64,000 nt of DNA, taken from the NCBI GenBank assembly GCA_964494625.1, contig CAZBRT010000005.1, positions 1 to 64,000 on the forward strand. The letters run 5' to 3'. The notes under the pieces were generated by a model. The model saw only the letters and a program-made list of their open reading frames with translations. It made no database searches and had not been told where the DNA came from. This document shows, one piece after another, positions 1 through 10,120 of this stretch (position 1 is the stretch's first letter; every line of letters begins with the position of its first letter). The translations under genes were made by a program, and so were the position numbers. This DNA is from UBA2784 sp964494625. GTDB taxonomy: Bacteria; Pseudomonadota; Alphaproteobacteria; Micropepsales; Micropepsaceae.

Positions 1-33
1 CTTACAACCGCCGGAGACTCTAAAAGCAACCGG

Positions 34-618
34 ATGAAAGTTCAGGGGCAGGTCACCGGAATTGCGCTCCTCGTGCCCTTTTTCGCACTTATCGGCCCAC
101 ACATTCTGTCGTGGCTATCGAGCAAAGTACTCGACGGCCTATATGAGTGGATTGTGGACTTTGAGTTCACTGCGCTTCCGTGGCATCACTATTTGGCAAT
201 CTTGTCCGGCATTGCTGGAGGAGTATTTCTACTTCTCGCCTTTGGGACGTCACAATCCGTAAGACTGCTAAACCTCGCGAACCGGGCATCGAACTTTGTA
301 GTGCGAGTCAGAGACGACAGAGCGCTCGAATCGTTCCGGCAGGGTCATTCTGAGAATCTGAGGGACCTTGCATTTGAAGGGATTTCGCTCGAATTACTCT
401 TTCGAAAGGAGGCCCTGACTACGCCGCAACTTCAGACTACATCTCCAGCAAAGGTGTGCATTTCCCTTGAGACATATTTTCCACGGGTGATTCCCTTCAT
501 GCGCGATGGTCACATCGCAGAGCTGAAGAGAGTTGCCCCGCACGCGGCCGCTGAAGCAGCGGCCTTTGCGGAGAAGTTTGACCCGGAAAGCTGGTTTCTT
601 AAGGGCGGCAGAGTGTGA
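34..618 (+). CDS. Hypothetical protein with two N-terminal membrane segments
   Basis: I do not recognise this 194-residue protein. Two hydrophobic stretches, about residues 8-27 and 52-72, look like membrane segments; the remaining 120 residues are soluble and rich in Arg, Glu and Ala, suggesting a cytoplasmic tail. Base composition is less G+C-rich than the pyrB gene that follows, so it may be a recent acquisition or lineage-specific gene. The ATG at 34 is the first in-frame start visible, but the window begins just before it, so an upstream start cannot be excluded. A noncoding gap of about 130 bases separates it from pyrB. The function is unknown. Confidence 0.5.
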   Translation: MKVQGQVTGIALLVPFFALIGPHILSWLSSKVLDGLYEWIVDFEFTALPWHHYLAILSGIAGGVFLLLAFGTSQSVRLLNLANRASNFVVRVRDDRALESFRQGHSENLRDLAFEGISLELLFRKEALTTPQLQTTSPAKVCISLETYFPRVIPFMRDGHIAELKRVAPHAAAEAAAFAEKFDPESWFLKGGRV

Positions 619-751
619 ACTGATTGCCAGAAGACGGCAGCCACAGATATGAACGAATGGTTGGTACCCTAGGGACATTTTTTTCAACTTCCCTCCTCTA
701 GTTATAGTGCCTTGCAGCCTGCCACGCCCCTCCCTATAAGCATGGCCCTTG

Positions 752-1723
752 ATGACCGGCACGACCCACGCCCTGCCCTTGCTTCCGGGGGCCCATCTTC
801 TGAGTGTCGAGGATCTTGGCGCGCAACATATCAGCGGCCTCCTCGATCTCGCCGAATCCTATGTTGATTTGAACCGGCAAGTGGCCAAGAAACGCGACCT
901 GCTGCGCGGCCGCACGATGATCAATCTTTTCTATGAAAGCTCGACGCGCACCCAGAGCTCGTTCGAGTTGGCGGGCAAGCGCCTGGGCGCCGACGTGATG
1001 AACATGTCCGTCGGCCAGTCATCCGTGAAAAAGGGCGAGACCCTGATCGACACGGCGATGACGCTGAATGCAATGCGGCCCGACATTCTGGTGATCCGCC
1101 ACTCGGACTCGGGAGCAGCCGCCCTTCTGTCCCGCAAGGTCAATTGCTCGGTCATCAACGCGGGCGACGGCGCGCATGAGCATCCGTCGCAGGCGCTCCT
1201 TGACGCGCTCACCATCCGCCGCCGCCTGGGCCGGATCGAAGGCCTGACCATCGCGATCTGCGGCGACATCCTGCACAGCCGCGTTGCCCGCTCGAATATC
1301 CTTCTCCTCACCAGAATGGGCGCCCGCGTCCGGCTGGTGGCACCGCGCACGCTGCTGCCGCGCGATGTGGGACGGCTGGGGGTCGAGATTTTCAACCGGA
1401 TGGAAGAAGGCCTCGCCGGTGCCGATGTGGTGATGATGCTGCGCCTGCAGCTTGAGCGCATGACGGGATCATTCCTGCCTTCCACGCGCGAGTTCTTCCA
1501 TCTCTACGGGCTCGATCACCGCAAGCTTGCGCTGGCAAAACCCGGCGCGCTTGTCATGCATCCCGGCCCGATGAACCGCGGCGTCGAGATTGACAGTGCC
1601 GTTGCCGACGACACCGTTCGCAGCCTCATCCAGGAACAGGTGGAGATGGGTGTCGCCGTACGCATGGCGATCCTCGACGCCCTTTCGCGCCAGCTCTCGA
1701 ATTCAAACGGGGGCGCGCCATGA
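752..1723 (+). CDS. pyrB: Aspartate carbamoyltransferase catalytic subunit
   Basis: It catalyses carbamoyl phosphate plus aspartate to N-carbamoylaspartate, the committed step of pyrimidine synthesis, in the cytoplasm. The family signatures are visible: the carbamoyl-phosphate loop STRT at residues 64-67, a Lys pair at 93-94 in the mobile loop region, HPSQ at 144-147 and the C-terminal HPGPMNRG motif. The 323-residue length is normal for a catalytic chain. A TTG at 749 directly precedes the ATG at 752; I chose the ATG. The stop overlaps the next gene by four bases (ATGA), so translation is coupled to the dihydroorotase-like partner, the arrangement known for non-PyrI ATCases. Confidence 0.96.
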   Translation: MTGTTHALPLLPGAHLLSVEDLGAQHISGLLDLAESYVDLNRQVAKKRDLLRGRTMINLFYESSTRTQSSFELAGKRLGADVMNMSVGQSSVKKGETLIDTAMTLNAMRPDILVIRHSDSGAAALLSRKVNCSVINAGDGAHEHPSQALLDALTIRRRLGRIEGLTIAICGDILHSRVARSNILLLTRMGARVRLVAPRTLLPRDVGRLGVEIFNRMEEGLAGADVVMMLRLQLERMTGSFLPSTREFFHLYGLDHRKLALAKPGALVMHPGPMNRGVEIDSAVADDTVRSLIQEQVEMGVAVRMAILDALSRQLSNSNGGAP

Positions 1724-3024
1724 CCGCGCCGCAGGACATTGCCTTCATCAATGCGCGATTGGTCGATCCCGCCTCCGGCATGGATGCACCCGGCGCGCTT
1801 CTGGTACGCGGCGGCCGGATCGCGGACATTGGCCCCCGCCTCTTCAACGATGGCAAGCCCAGGGACGCGTCTGTCATCGACTGCAAGGGTCATGTGCTTG
1901 CGCCCGGCCTCATCGATATGCGCGTCTTTGTGGGCGAGCCCGGCGCCGAACATCGCGAGACGATCGAGAGCGCGGGCGAAGCCGCAGCCGCCGGCGGCGT
2001 CACGACCATGGTGCTGATGCCGTCAACCGATCCCGTGATTGACGATGCCGCCCTTGTCGCCTTCATGCGCAACCAGCCCTGCCGGGTGAATGTGCGGCCA
2101 ATGGCAGCCCTCACCAAAGGCCGCAAGGGCGAGGTGATGAGCGAGATGGTGCTCCTGTCGGAAGCAGGCGCCGTCGGCTTTACTGACGCTGACCGCACGC
2201 TTGCCGATGCGCGCGTCATGCGCCGCGCTTTGTCCTATGCCGCCACGTTTGACCTTCTGGTTGTCGGGCACTGCGAGGAGCCGAGCCTGTCGCAGGGTGC
2301 CGCCGCCACCGAAGGCGAGATCGCAACCCGTCTTGGTCTTGCAGGCGTACCCGCCATTGCCGAGACCATCATTGTCGAACGCGACCTGCGCCTCGTCGAA
2401 CTGACAGGCGCGCGCTACCATTTTGGCCAGGTGACAACCCAGAGCGCCCTTGAGGCGATTGCCAAGGCCAAGGCGCGCGGCCTGCCGGTCACTTGCGCCG
2501 TGCCCGCCACACATCTCGCCTTGAACGAACTTGATATCGCCGGATACCTCACGTTCCGGAAATTCTCGCCACCCTTGCGGTCCGAGGATGACCGTCGTGC
2601 CTGCGTCGAAGGGCTTGCCGCGGGGATCATTGATGTCATCGTTTCAAGCCATGATCCGCAGGCGCCCGACACCAAGCGCCTGCCCTTTGCGCAGGCTGCA
2701 GCAGGCGGGGTCGGGCTGGAGACATTGCTCCCGATCACGCTTGAGATGGTGCACGCAAAACATTTGACCCTTTTGGAGGCGATGCGACGGTTGACCTCCG
2801 CACCTGCCGAAACGCTGCGCCTGCCCGATGGCGTCGGCACATTGTCGCCAGGTGCTGTGGCCGACCTTGTTTGCCTTGATCCCGATCTTGCCATTGTGGT
2901 CGATGGCGACAAATTGCGCTCGCGCGCCAAGAATACGCCTTTCGACGGACGCCGCACGCAAGGCCGCGTGATGCAGACATGGGTCAAGGGCGTGTGCGTT
3001 TACGACGCCACCACTAAAGTCTGA
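1720..3024 (+). CDS. pyrC: Dihydroorotase-like protein lacking zinc ligands (PyrC')
   Basis: The 434-residue protein has the class I dihydroorotase/amidohydrolase fold by sequence and is translationally coupled to pyrB. Active enzymes carry an HxH zinc motif in DLHVHLREPG; here the equivalent segment is [10 protein letters not shown] (residues 66-75), so both histidines are replaced (R68, F70). The later PHH segment reads ATH and the catalytic DHAPH segment reads SHDPQ. It is therefore unlikely to hydrolyse dihydroorotate. Pseudomonas-type PyrC' proteins of this kind are known to be structural partners needed for ATCase assembly, and I infer that role here. Automatic annotation will probably call it pyrC. 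A catalytic dihydroorotase should then be encoded elsewhere in the genome. Confidence 0.88.
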   Translation: MTAPQDIAFINARLVDPASGMDAPGALLVRGGRIADIGPRLFNDGKPRDASVIDCKGHVLAPGLIDMRVFVGEPGAEHRETIESAGEAAAAGGVTTMVLMPSTDPVIDDAALVAFMRNQPCRVNVRPMAALTKGRKGEVMSEMVLLSEAGAVGFTDADRTLADARVMRRALSYAATFDLLVVGHCEEPSLSQGAAATEGEIATRLGLAGVPAIAETIIVERDLRLVELTGARYHFGQVTTQSALEAIAKAKARGLPVTCAVPATHLALNELDIAGYLTFRKFSPPLRSEDDRRACVEGLAAGIIDVIVSSHDPQAPDTKRLPFAQAAAGGVGLETLLPITLEMVHAKHLTLLEAMRRLTSAPAETLRLPDGVGTLSPGAVADLVCLDPDLAIVVDGDKLRSRAKNTPFDGRRTQGRVMQTWVKGVCVYDATTKV

Positions 3025-3039
3025 CCAAAGGCTGACACG

Positions 3040-3720
3040 ATGCCCTTCGACCTTATCGATCCGATCAGCCTCGAGCGTTCCTGGCCCTTTTATCTTGCGG
3101 CTCTCTTCGGCGGCTATCTTCTGGGCTCGGTACCCTTTGGCCTTCTGCTCACGCGTGCGGCCGGGTTGGGCGACATCCGCAAGATCGGCTCCGGCAATAT
3201 CGGCGCAACGAATGTGCTGCGCACCGGTCATCGCGGCATTGCGATTGCGACTTTGGTGTTTGACGCGCTGAAAGGCGCGCTGGCTGCAACCATCGCCTAT
3301 GGCGCGTTCTTCATCTGGTTCGGGTGGACACCGATTTGGGGCGGCAAGGACCTTGCTGCCATTGCCGCCTTCGGCGCCTTTGCCGGACATATTTTTCCCG
3401 TCTGGCTGAAGTTCAAGGGCGGCAAGGGCGTGGCGACATTCCTCGGCACGATGTTCGCGCTCGATTGGTTGTCGGCGCTTGCGGCCTGCGCCACATGGCT
3501 TGTGATGGCCGCCATTTTCCGCTTTTCGTCTCTGGCAGCACTTGTGGCAGCGGCATTGACGCCCGCGTGGCTGGTCCTTTCCGGTGAGCATCTTTATGCG
3601 GGCTTTGCCTTCCTGATGGCCATGATGATTTACTGGAGCCACCGTGGCAATATCGGGCGCCTGCTGCACGGCACTGAGCCGCGCATCGGCAAGAAAGCAG
3701 AAGGCCCGACGGCAAGCTGA
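3040..3720 (+). CDS. plsY: Glycerol-3-phosphate acyltransferase PlsY
   Basis: PlsY transfers an acyl group from acyl-phosphate to glycerol-3-phosphate, making lysophosphatidic acid at the inner membrane. The 226-residue protein has several hydrophobic spans and the family motifs: GSVPFG near residues 30-35, IGSGNIGATN near 48-57, and KFKGGKGVAT around 126-135, which form the active site and phosphate-binding loops. It starts 15 bases after the dihydroorotase-like gene and lies in the conserved order pyrBC-plsY-dprA-topA. Confidence 0.95.
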   Translation: MPFDLIDPISLERSWPFYLAALFGGYLLGSVPFGLLLTRAAGLGDIRKIGSGNIGATNVLRTGHRGIAIATLVFDALKGALAATIAYGAFFIWFGWTPIWGGKDLAAIAAFGAFAGHIFPVWLKFKGGKGVATFLGTMFALDWLSALAACATWLVMAAIFRFSSLAALVAAALTPAWLVLSGEHLYAGFAFLMAMMIYWSHRGNIGRLLHGTEPRIGKKAEGPTAS

Positions 3721-3749
3721 GGCGATCCTGACAGGAAAGCGGCACCAGA

Positions 3750-4871
3750 ATGACCAATGGCAAGCCGCTACCAGAACACGAGCGCGTCGCTGCCTTGCGC
3801 ATCATCCGCACCGAAGGCATCGGTCCGGCAACCTGGCGCGCCCTCATCACACGCTTTGGATTGCCCTCGCGCGCCGTTGACGAAATTCCGGCACTTGCCC
3901 GGCGCGGCGGGCGCGCAAAACCGCAAACGGTTCCGCCCGCCGCACAGATCGAAGACGAGATCGCGCGCGCCGCGGATTTGGGCGTCCGTTACATCGTTCT
4001 GGGGGAGCCGGATTATCCGCACGCGCTGGCGGCAGTTGATCCCGCACCGCCGGTCATATCGGCGCGCGGCAATCTCCATCTCTTGGCACGTGACGGTGTT
4101 GCCGTCGTCGGTGCGCGCAATGCGTCGGCAGGCGGACAGCGCCTTGCCCGTGACCTTGCCGCCGGCATTGCCGCGCAAGGACTGAATGTGGTGTCCGGCA
4201 TGGCGCGCGGGATCGACGGCGCCGCCCATCAGGGCAGTCTTGGCGGCGGAACCATTGCAGTGCTCGCAGGCGGCGTTGATGTTGTCTATCCGCCCGAGCA
4301 TCAGAAACTCTATGGGGACATCGTCGCCCAGGGCGTCATCGTCTCCGAAATGCCGCTCGGCCAGATGCCGGTCGCAGCCTCGTTCCCCCGCCGCAATCGG
4401 ATCATCTCGGGATTGTCGCGCGGCGTTGTCGTGGTCGAGGCCGCCGTCAACTCGGGTTCGCTCATCACCGCGCGCCAGGCGCTGGAGCAAAGCCGCGAGG
4501 TGCTGGCCGTGCCGGGATCACCGCTTGATCCGCGCAGCCGCGGACCCAATGAACTCATCCGTCAGGGTGCAACACTTGTTGAATCCATCGACGACATCAT
4601 GGCGGTAATCCGTCCCATCATCGGCAAGGCACTGGGTGAACCCTCCGGCATGGACCCCATGGCAACACCGGCACCCTCGCCAAGCGAAAGCGAACTCGAC
4701 AGATGGCGCACTGTAATCCGCGAGTTGTTGTCGCCGGTCGGCAACGAGATTGATGAGATCATCCGGCTATCGGGAGCCCCGCCGGGCGTCGTCCAGACCG
4801 TCCTTCTGGAACTCGAACTCGCCGGCCAGATCGAACGGCAACCGGGTCAGCGCGTGGCCCTGATCAACTGA
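3750..4871 (+). CDS. dprA: DNA processing protein DprA (Smf)
   Basis: DprA binds incoming single-stranded DNA and loads RecA in natural transformation; its role in non-competent bacteria is less clear. The 373-residue protein shows an N-terminal helical region, a Rossmann-type core (SGMARGIDGAAHQ, FPRRNRIISGLS, GSLITARQALEQ) and a C-terminal winged-helix (DML1-like) segment over about the last 60 residues. Length and domain order are typical of alphaproteobacterial DprA. It lies 29 bases after plsY on the same strand and ends before a long noncoding gap preceding topA. Confidence 0.95.
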   Translation: MTNGKPLPEHERVAALRIIRTEGIGPATWRALITRFGLPSRAVDEIPALARRGGRAKPQTVPPAAQIEDEIARAADLGVRYIVLGEPDYPHALAAVDPAPPVISARGNLHLLARDGVAVVGARNASAGGQRLARDLAAGIAAQGLNVVSGMARGIDGAAHQGSLGGGTIAVLAGGVDVVYPPEHQKLYGDIVAQGVIVSEMPLGQMPVAASFPRRNRIISGLSRGVVVVEAAVNSGSLITARQALEQSREVLAVPGSPLDPRSRGPNELIRQGATLVESIDDIMAVIRPIIGKALGEPSGMDPMATPAPSPSESELDRWRTVIRELLSPVGNEIDEIIRLSGAPPGVVQTVLLELELAGQIERQPGQRVALIN

Positions 4872-5050
4872 GCGGTATCCCAGGCGGCATCCAGGGCCTG
4901 CGGGATGCGACGCGACACCTTATATGACTCGTCATCTGCACAGAGCGCCACAGGCAGGGTCGCTTTCTTGCGCGCGTAGATGGAGTACAATGCATTATCG
5001 ATCTTATAAGTTGCATCCAATTCAGATCGAGAAACACCAAATAAAATCAA
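4847..5050 (-). CDS. Possible small ORF or gene remnant
   Basis: This entry covers most of the 374-base gap between dprA and topA (4872-5245). The minus strand is open for 67 codons from a TTG at 5050, with a plausible amino-acid mix (for example DATYKIDNALYSIYARKK), but no ribosome binding site is visible and its end overlaps the last 25 bases of dprA. The upstream end is A+T-richer than its surroundings, suggesting a relic of inserted DNA. It may be an intact orphan, a decayed gene or chance. Otherwise I see nothing in this gap beyond leader sequence for topA. Confidence 0.25.
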   Translation of the reverse strand: MILFGVSRSELDATYKIDNALYSIYARKKATLPVALCADDESYKVSRRIPQALDAAWDTAQLIRATR

Positions 5051-5245
5051 CGGATTACATGGAGGGTGTGGGGCGCGATGAGCACGCCGCCTTGACCCTG
5101 TTCGCGCTCACACGGTTGACAGGGGCATTTCCCCGCCATCAGTGTCCGCGCCCGCATGGCACCCGGACCCGTCCGGGCCGGCCATTTCCCCCGCCCTTCC
5201 CGGCCAAAACCGGGCAGACCAGCTCCAAGAGTTCAGTTGCGCACT

Positions 5246-7900
5246 ATGGACGTCGTCATCGTCGAGTCGCCTGCCAAGGCCAAAACGATCAACAAATATC
5301 TGGGCCCCGGCTATCAGGTGATCGCCTCCTATGGCCATGTCCGCGACCTGCCGCCCAAGAACGGTTCGGTGCAGCCGGATGATGACTTCGCCATGTCGTG
5401 GGAAGTCGATCCCAAATCGGCCAAGCGGCTCAGCGACATTGCCGCCGCTGTCAAAGGTGCCAAGCGCCTGATCCTGGCAACCGACCCTGACCGTGAGGGC
5501 GAAGCCATATCGTGGCACGTGCTCGAAGTGCTCAAGGGCAAAAAGGTGCTCGACGGCGTCGCGGTCTCGCGCGTCGTGTTCAACGCCATCACCAAATCCG
5601 CGATCAGCGAAGGCATGGCCAATGCCCGCCAGATCGATCGCGAACTGGTGGACGCCTATCTTGCGCGACGTGCGCTCGACTATCTCGTCGGCTTCACCCT
5701 GTCACCGGTCCTCTGGCGCAAGCTTCCCGGATCGCGCTCCGCCGGCCGCGTGCAATCCGTAGCGCTGCGCCTTGTCTGTGAGCGCGAGCTCGAAATCGAA
5801 AAATTCCGCGCGGAAGAATACTGGACGGTCGAAACCAACCTCGGCAACGGCCAGGGCGCTACTTTTCCCGCGCGCCTGACGGAGCTGAACGGCCAGAAGG
5901 TTGAGAAATTTACGCTGAAGAATGAAGCTCAGGCGAATGCGGCAGCCGAAGCCATTCGCCGCGGCACTTTCCGCGTGGCCAGCGTGGAATCGCGGCCCGC
6001 CCGCCGCAATCCGCCGCCGCCTTTCATCACCTCGACGCTTCAGCAGGAAGCATCGCGCAAGTTGGGCTTCTCGGCCTCGCGCACGATGCAGACAGCGCAG
6101 CGTCTTTACGAGGGCATCGACATTGGCGGCGAGACGACCGGTCTCATCACCTATATGCGGACCGATGGCGTCGACATCGCGCCGGAGGGCATCGCCGAAT
6201 TGCGCGCCCATATCGGTGAGGCCTACGGCAAACGCTACCTTCCCGCCGAAGCGCGCGTCTTCAAGAGCAAGCTTCGCAATGCACAGGAAGCACACGAAGC
6301 CATCCGCCCCACATCGCCCGGCCGTCTGCCGGAGGAGCTGGCGCGCTTTCTCGAAGCCGATCAGGCCAAACTTTACGAGCTGATCTGGAAGCGCACGCTG
6401 GCCTGCCAGATGGAGGCCGCCGAGTTCGAGCGCACGACCGTCGAAATTCCTGCCGCCGACGGCAGCGTGACTTTGCGGGCCACCGGATCGGTCCAGCTCT
6501 TTGACGGCTTCCTGAAACTCTATCAGGAAGGCCGCGATGACGACAGCACCGACGAGGATGCCACCCGCCTGCCCCGCCTTGCTGCAGGCGATGCGGTCAG
6601 CGTTACCGGGGTCAAGCCGGAGCAGCATTTCACCGAACCGCCGCCGCGCTTCAGCGAGGCCACTTTGGTCAAGCGCATGGAGGAATTGGGTATCGGTCGG
6701 CCATCGACCTATGCCTCGGTGCTCACCGTCCTGCGCGACCGCCTTTATGTGCGCATGGATCGCGGGCGCTTCATTCCCGAAGACAAAGGCCGCATCGTCA
6801 CGACGTTCCTGGAAAACTTTTTCCGGCGCTATGTCGAATACGATTTCACCGCAGCACTCGAAGACCAGCTCGACCAAGTGTCATCCGGCGCGCTGAAGTG
6901 GAAGGACTTGCTGCGCGCGTTTTGGACCGATTTCATCGCAGCCATTGAAAAGGCAGGCGAACTGCGCATCACGCAGGTCATCGACGTTCTGGATGAAGTG
7001 CTGGCGCCGCATCTTTTTCCGCCGCGCGAGGATGGCAGCGATCCGCGTCTTTGCCCGACCTGCAAGAGCGGCAAGCTGGGATTGCGCCTCGGCCGCTTTG
7101 GCGCATTCCTCGGCTGCTCGAATTATCCTGAGTGCAATTTCACGCGACCGCTTTCGACTTCTGGCGAAGCAGGGTCCGGTGGTCCACGCAAACTGGGTGA
7201 TGATCCTGCGACCGGCTTGCCGCTAGAGGTGAAAGTCGGCCGCTTTGGTCCCTATATCGAGCGCGCACCGGCTCCCGGCGAGGAAAAGCCCAAACGCGCT
7301 GGCATTCCCAAGGGATGGTCGGTCGCCGAGCTGACGCTGGAGCAGGCCATCCAGCTCATCGGCCTGCCGCGCGACATCGGCACCCATCCGGAAACCGGCG
7401 AGAAGATCGTTGCCAATTTCGGACGCTTTGGACCCTATGTGAGCCATCAGGGTTCCTATGCCAATCTCGACAGTGCCGAAGAGGTTTTCTCGGTCGGCAT
7501 CAATCGTGCAGTCACGCTGCTCGCCGAAAAGGCGCAACGCGGCGGCGGACGCCAGCGCGCAGCACCCTTGCGCGAGATCGGCAAACATCCGGCGGACGGC
7601 AAGCCCGTGGCGCTGATGAAGGGCAAATACGGCGTCTATGTGAACCACGCCAAGACGAATGCGACCCTGCCCCGCGACGCTGACCCCGAGAAGGTCACGC
7701 TTGAGGAAGCGCTCGCCCTCATCGCCGCAAAGGGCGGCGCGAAGGCAAAGCTCGCAAAGGTCCCGAAGGCAAAGTCAAAGCCCAAGGACGCAAAGGCGGC
7801 TGACGCCAAGCCTGAAAAGAAAAAAACGGCCAAGCCCAAAGGCGCGGCAAAGCCCGCCGCCAAAAAATCAACGAAAGCAGCCGCCAAGGCGGCGGAGTGA
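5246..7900 (+). CDS. topA: DNA topoisomerase I
   Basis: This type IA topoisomerase relaxes negative supercoils. The start at 5246 places the Toprim motif DVVIVESPAKAKT at the N-terminus, as in the family; the open frame extends further upstream, but that extension is Pro/Arg-rich and not conserved. The catalytic tyrosine is in ITYMRTD (Tyr303). C-terminal to the core is one tetracysteine zinc ribbon (CPTCKSGKLG...CSNYPEC), followed by several cysteine-free topoisomerase C-terminal repeats (GRFGPY occurs twice, KYGVYV once). The last 50 or so residues are a Lys/Ala/Pro tail resembling histone H1, common in alphaproteobacterial TopA and probably DNA-binding. Total length is 884 residues. rnr follows after 10 bases. 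Confidence 0.96.
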   Translation: MDVVIVESPAKAKTINKYLGPGYQVIASYGHVRDLPPKNGSVQPDDDFAMSWEVDPKSAKRLSDIAAAVKGAKRLILATDPDREGEAISWHVLEVLKGKKVLDGVAVSRVVFNAITKSAISEGMANARQIDRELVDAYLARRALDYLVGFTLSPVLWRKLPGSRSAGRVQSVALRLVCERELEIEKFRAEEYWTVETNLGNGQGATFPARLTELNGQKVEKFTLKNEAQANAAAEAIRRGTFRVASVESRPARRNPPPPFITSTLQQEASRKLGFSASRTMQTAQRLYEGIDIGGETTGLITYMRTDGVDIAPEGIAELRAHIGEAYGKRYLPAEARVFKSKLRNAQEAHEAIRPTSPGRLPEELARFLEADQAKLYELIWKRTLACQMEAAEFERTTVEIPAADGSVTLRATGSVQLFDGFLKLYQEGRDDDSTDEDATRLPRLAAGDAVSVTGVKPEQHFTEPPPRFSEATLVKRMEELGIGRPSTYASVLTVLRDRLYVRMDRGRFIPEDKGRIVTTFLENFFRRYVEYDFTAALEDQLDQVSSGALKWKDLLRAFWTDFIAAIEKAGELRITQVIDVLDEVLAPHLFPPREDGSDPRLCPTCKSGKLGLRLGRFGAFLGCSNYPECNFTRPLSTSGEAGSGGPRKLGDDPATGLPLEVKVGRFGPYIERAPAPGEEKPKRAGIPKGWSVAELTLEQAIQLIGLPRDIGTHPETGEKIVANFGRFGPYVSHQGSYANLDSAEEVFSVGINRAVTLLAEKAQRGGGRQRAAPLREIGKHPADGKPVALMKGKYGVYVNHAKTNATLPRDADPEKVTLEEALALIAAKGGAKAKLAKVPKAKSKPKDAKAADAKPEKKKTAKPKGAAKPAAKKSTKAAAKAAE

Positions 7901-7910
7901 GAAAGACGAA

Positions 7911-10103
7911 TTGAAAAAGAAGAAGGATGAGACCGGTCCCGCCCTGACCCGCGATGCGGTGAAGCAGGCGCTGGCCCGGCTTGAAGGCCCGGCAACGAAG
8001 CGCGACCTCGCACGCGCACTGGGTGTCACCGGCGGCGAGCGGATTGCGCTCAAGCGCATCATGCGCGAGCTGGAAGAAGAAGGGGCGCTGGAACGCGGCC
8101 CCAAGCGCGTCGTCAAGATCGCAGGCGAACTCCCGGAAGTGCTCCCGCTTGAGATCGTGGATCGCGATCCCGACGGCGAGATGCTGGCAAGCCCCGTCGA
8201 CTGGCGTGGCGAAGGACCTGCCCCGCGCATCGTCACCGCACCGCCGCGCGACCGGGCCATGCGTGCGCTGGGACTGGGTGACCGCTTCCTCGGGCGCCTT
8301 TCAAAGACCCGCGATGGCCATGTGGCGACCATCATCAAGGAGCTTGGACAATCCGCTCACCGCATATTGGGCGTGATCGAGATGTCGGACGGCGAAGCCT
8401 TTGTCGCCCCGGTTGACCGCCGCACAAAGCAGGGCTTCGTGCTGGACCGCAACGACACACGAAAAGTCACGCGCGGCGACATCGTACTTGTCGAGCCGAT
8501 GGCGGGACGCGATCGCGGGCGCTTGCGCGCGCGGCTGCGCGAAACGCATGGCAATCTTTCTGCCCCCGGCGCCATCAGTCTCATTGCCATTCACGAGCAC
8601 GGCATCCCCGTCGATTTCCCCGACAACGTGACGCGCGAAGCCGTTGAAGTGTCTGCCCCCGCCCTCACGCTCTCCGGGCGCGAGGATCTGAGGGCCATTC
8701 CGCTCATCACCATCGATCCTGAAGACGCGCGCGATCACGACGACGCCGTCTATGCCGAGCCGGACATGAGCGCAGGCAACCCCGGCGGCCATGTGGTTCT
8801 TGTCGCGATTGCCGATGTCGCCCATTACGTGCGGCCGGGCTCTGCCCTTGATCGCGAAGCGGCCAGGCGCGGCAACTCGACCTATTTTCCTGATCGTGTG
8901 GTGCCGATGCTGCCGCACGAATTGTCGTCCGACAAATGCTCGCTGCGTGAGGGCGTGGATCGCGCCTGCCTTGCCGTGCGCATGGTTTTCGACGCACAGG
9001 GCCGCAAGCGCAGTCACCGTTTTGTACGCGGCGTGATGCGTTCGGCGGCACGCTTCACCTATGCGGAAGTGGAAGAAGCAATCCAGGGCCACCCCGGACC
9101 GCGCACGCAGCCTTTGATGGATCACGTCATCAAACCCTTGATTGCGGCTTTCCGGGCCATGATGGTCGCGCGCGAGAAACGCGAACCGCTCAACATCCAT
9201 GTGCCGGAATTCCGCGCGCGCTTAGGGGCGGACGGCAAGGTTGTCGCCGTGGAACAGCGGCCGGTGCTCGAAGCGATGAAACTCATCGAGGAGATGATGA
9301 TCGCGGCCAATGTTGCCGCTGCCGAGACACTGGAGAAGCACAGGGTTCCCCTGCTCTATCGCGTGCACGAGGAGCCATCGACGGAAAAGGTCGCAGCCTT
9401 CGCCGACTATCTGGCGACCATCGGTCTCAAATTCGCCAAGGGCCAGGTCGTGAAGCCCGCCGCGTTCAATCGTCTGCTTTCACGTGTGGCGGGCGGCCCG
9501 CATGCCGATGCGCTCAATGAATTGACCTTGCGCACGCAATCCCAGGCACGCTATGCGCCCGAAAATCTCGGGCACTTTGGCCTCAACCTTGGGCACTACG
9601 CGCATTTCACCTCGCCGATCCGCCGCTATGCCGACCTGATCGTGCACCGGGCGCTTATCCGTGCACTCAAACAGGGTGATGATGGCCTGAGCGAAGGTGA
9701 GATCGCGCGGCTTGAAGCAACAGCCGAACACATATCGACCACTGAGCGCCGATCCATGGCGGCCGAGCGTGATTCGGTAGACCGCTACCTTGCTGCCTAT
9801 ATGCAGGACCGCGTGGGCGCCGAGTTCAATGGCCGTATCACTGGGGTCACCCGCTTCGGCTTGTTTGTGAAGCTCGAGGGGCTGGGGGCGGACGGACTTG
9901 TTCCCATCAGTGCCCTGGGCAGCGATTTCTTCCGGCACATGGAAAAGGAGCACGCTCTGGTGGGCCAGCGGACCCGCAAGGCCTATCGCCTGGGTGCTGC
10001 CGTACGCGTCCGGGTGGTCGAGGCAGCGCCCCTTCATGGCGGGCTCAGGCTGGCGATTGCCGAGGCCGCTACGGGCGGTCCGCGTAAAAAAAATCGCCAC
10101 TAA
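7911..10103 (+). CDS. rnr: Ribonuclease R
   Basis: RNase R is a processive 3'-5' exoribonuclease that degrades structured RNA. The 730-residue protein begins with a Lys-rich leader and a winged-helix segment (RDLARALGV). Cold-shock-like domains follow, then the RNB catalytic domain with the Asp cluster DPEDARDHDDAVY, and a C-terminal S1 domain (GRITGVTRFGLFVKL). The start is TTG at 7911, because the frame upstream overlaps the topA coding region and no ATG lies near; GGAG at 7894 sits just ahead of it, inside the topA stop region. Coupling to topA is therefore likely. Confidence 0.93.
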   Translation: MKKKKDETGPALTRDAVKQALARLEGPATKRDLARALGVTGGERIALKRIMRELEEEGALERGPKRVVKIAGELPEVLPLEIVDRDPDGEMLASPVDWRGEGPAPRIVTAPPRDRAMRALGLGDRFLGRLSKTRDGHVATIIKELGQSAHRILGVIEMSDGEAFVAPVDRRTKQGFVLDRNDTRKVTRGDIVLVEPMAGRDRGRLRARLRETHGNLSAPGAISLIAIHEHGIPVDFPDNVTREAVEVSAPALTLSGREDLRAIPLITIDPEDARDHDDAVYAEPDMSAGNPGGHVVLVAIADVAHYVRPGSALDREAARRGNSTYFPDRVVPMLPHELSSDKCSLREGVDRACLAVRMVFDAQGRKRSHRFVRGVMRSAARFTYAEVEEAIQGHPGPRTQPLMDHVIKPLIAAFRAMMVAREKREPLNIHVPEFRARLGADGKVVAVEQRPVLEAMKLIEEMMIAANVAAAETLEKHRVPLLYRVHEEPSTEKVAAFADYLATIGLKFAKGQVVKPAAFNRLLSRVAGGPHADALNELTLRTQSQARYAPENLGHFGLNLGHYAHFTSPIRRYADLIVHRALIRALKQGDDGLSEGEIARLEATAEHISTTERRSMAAERDSVDRYLAAYMQDRVGAEFNGRITGVTRFGLFVKLEGLGADGLVPISALGSDFFRHMEKEHALVGQRTRKAYRLGAAVRVRVVEAAPLHGGLRLAIAEAATGGPRKKNRH

Positions 10104-10120
10104 CTATTGCCTCCCCATGC

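Noticed and set aside
2644..3669. A 341-codon minus-strand frame across pyrC and plsY
   Set aside because: It lies opposite two well-supported genes and is rich in Arg, Gln, His and Cys, as antisense shadows are.
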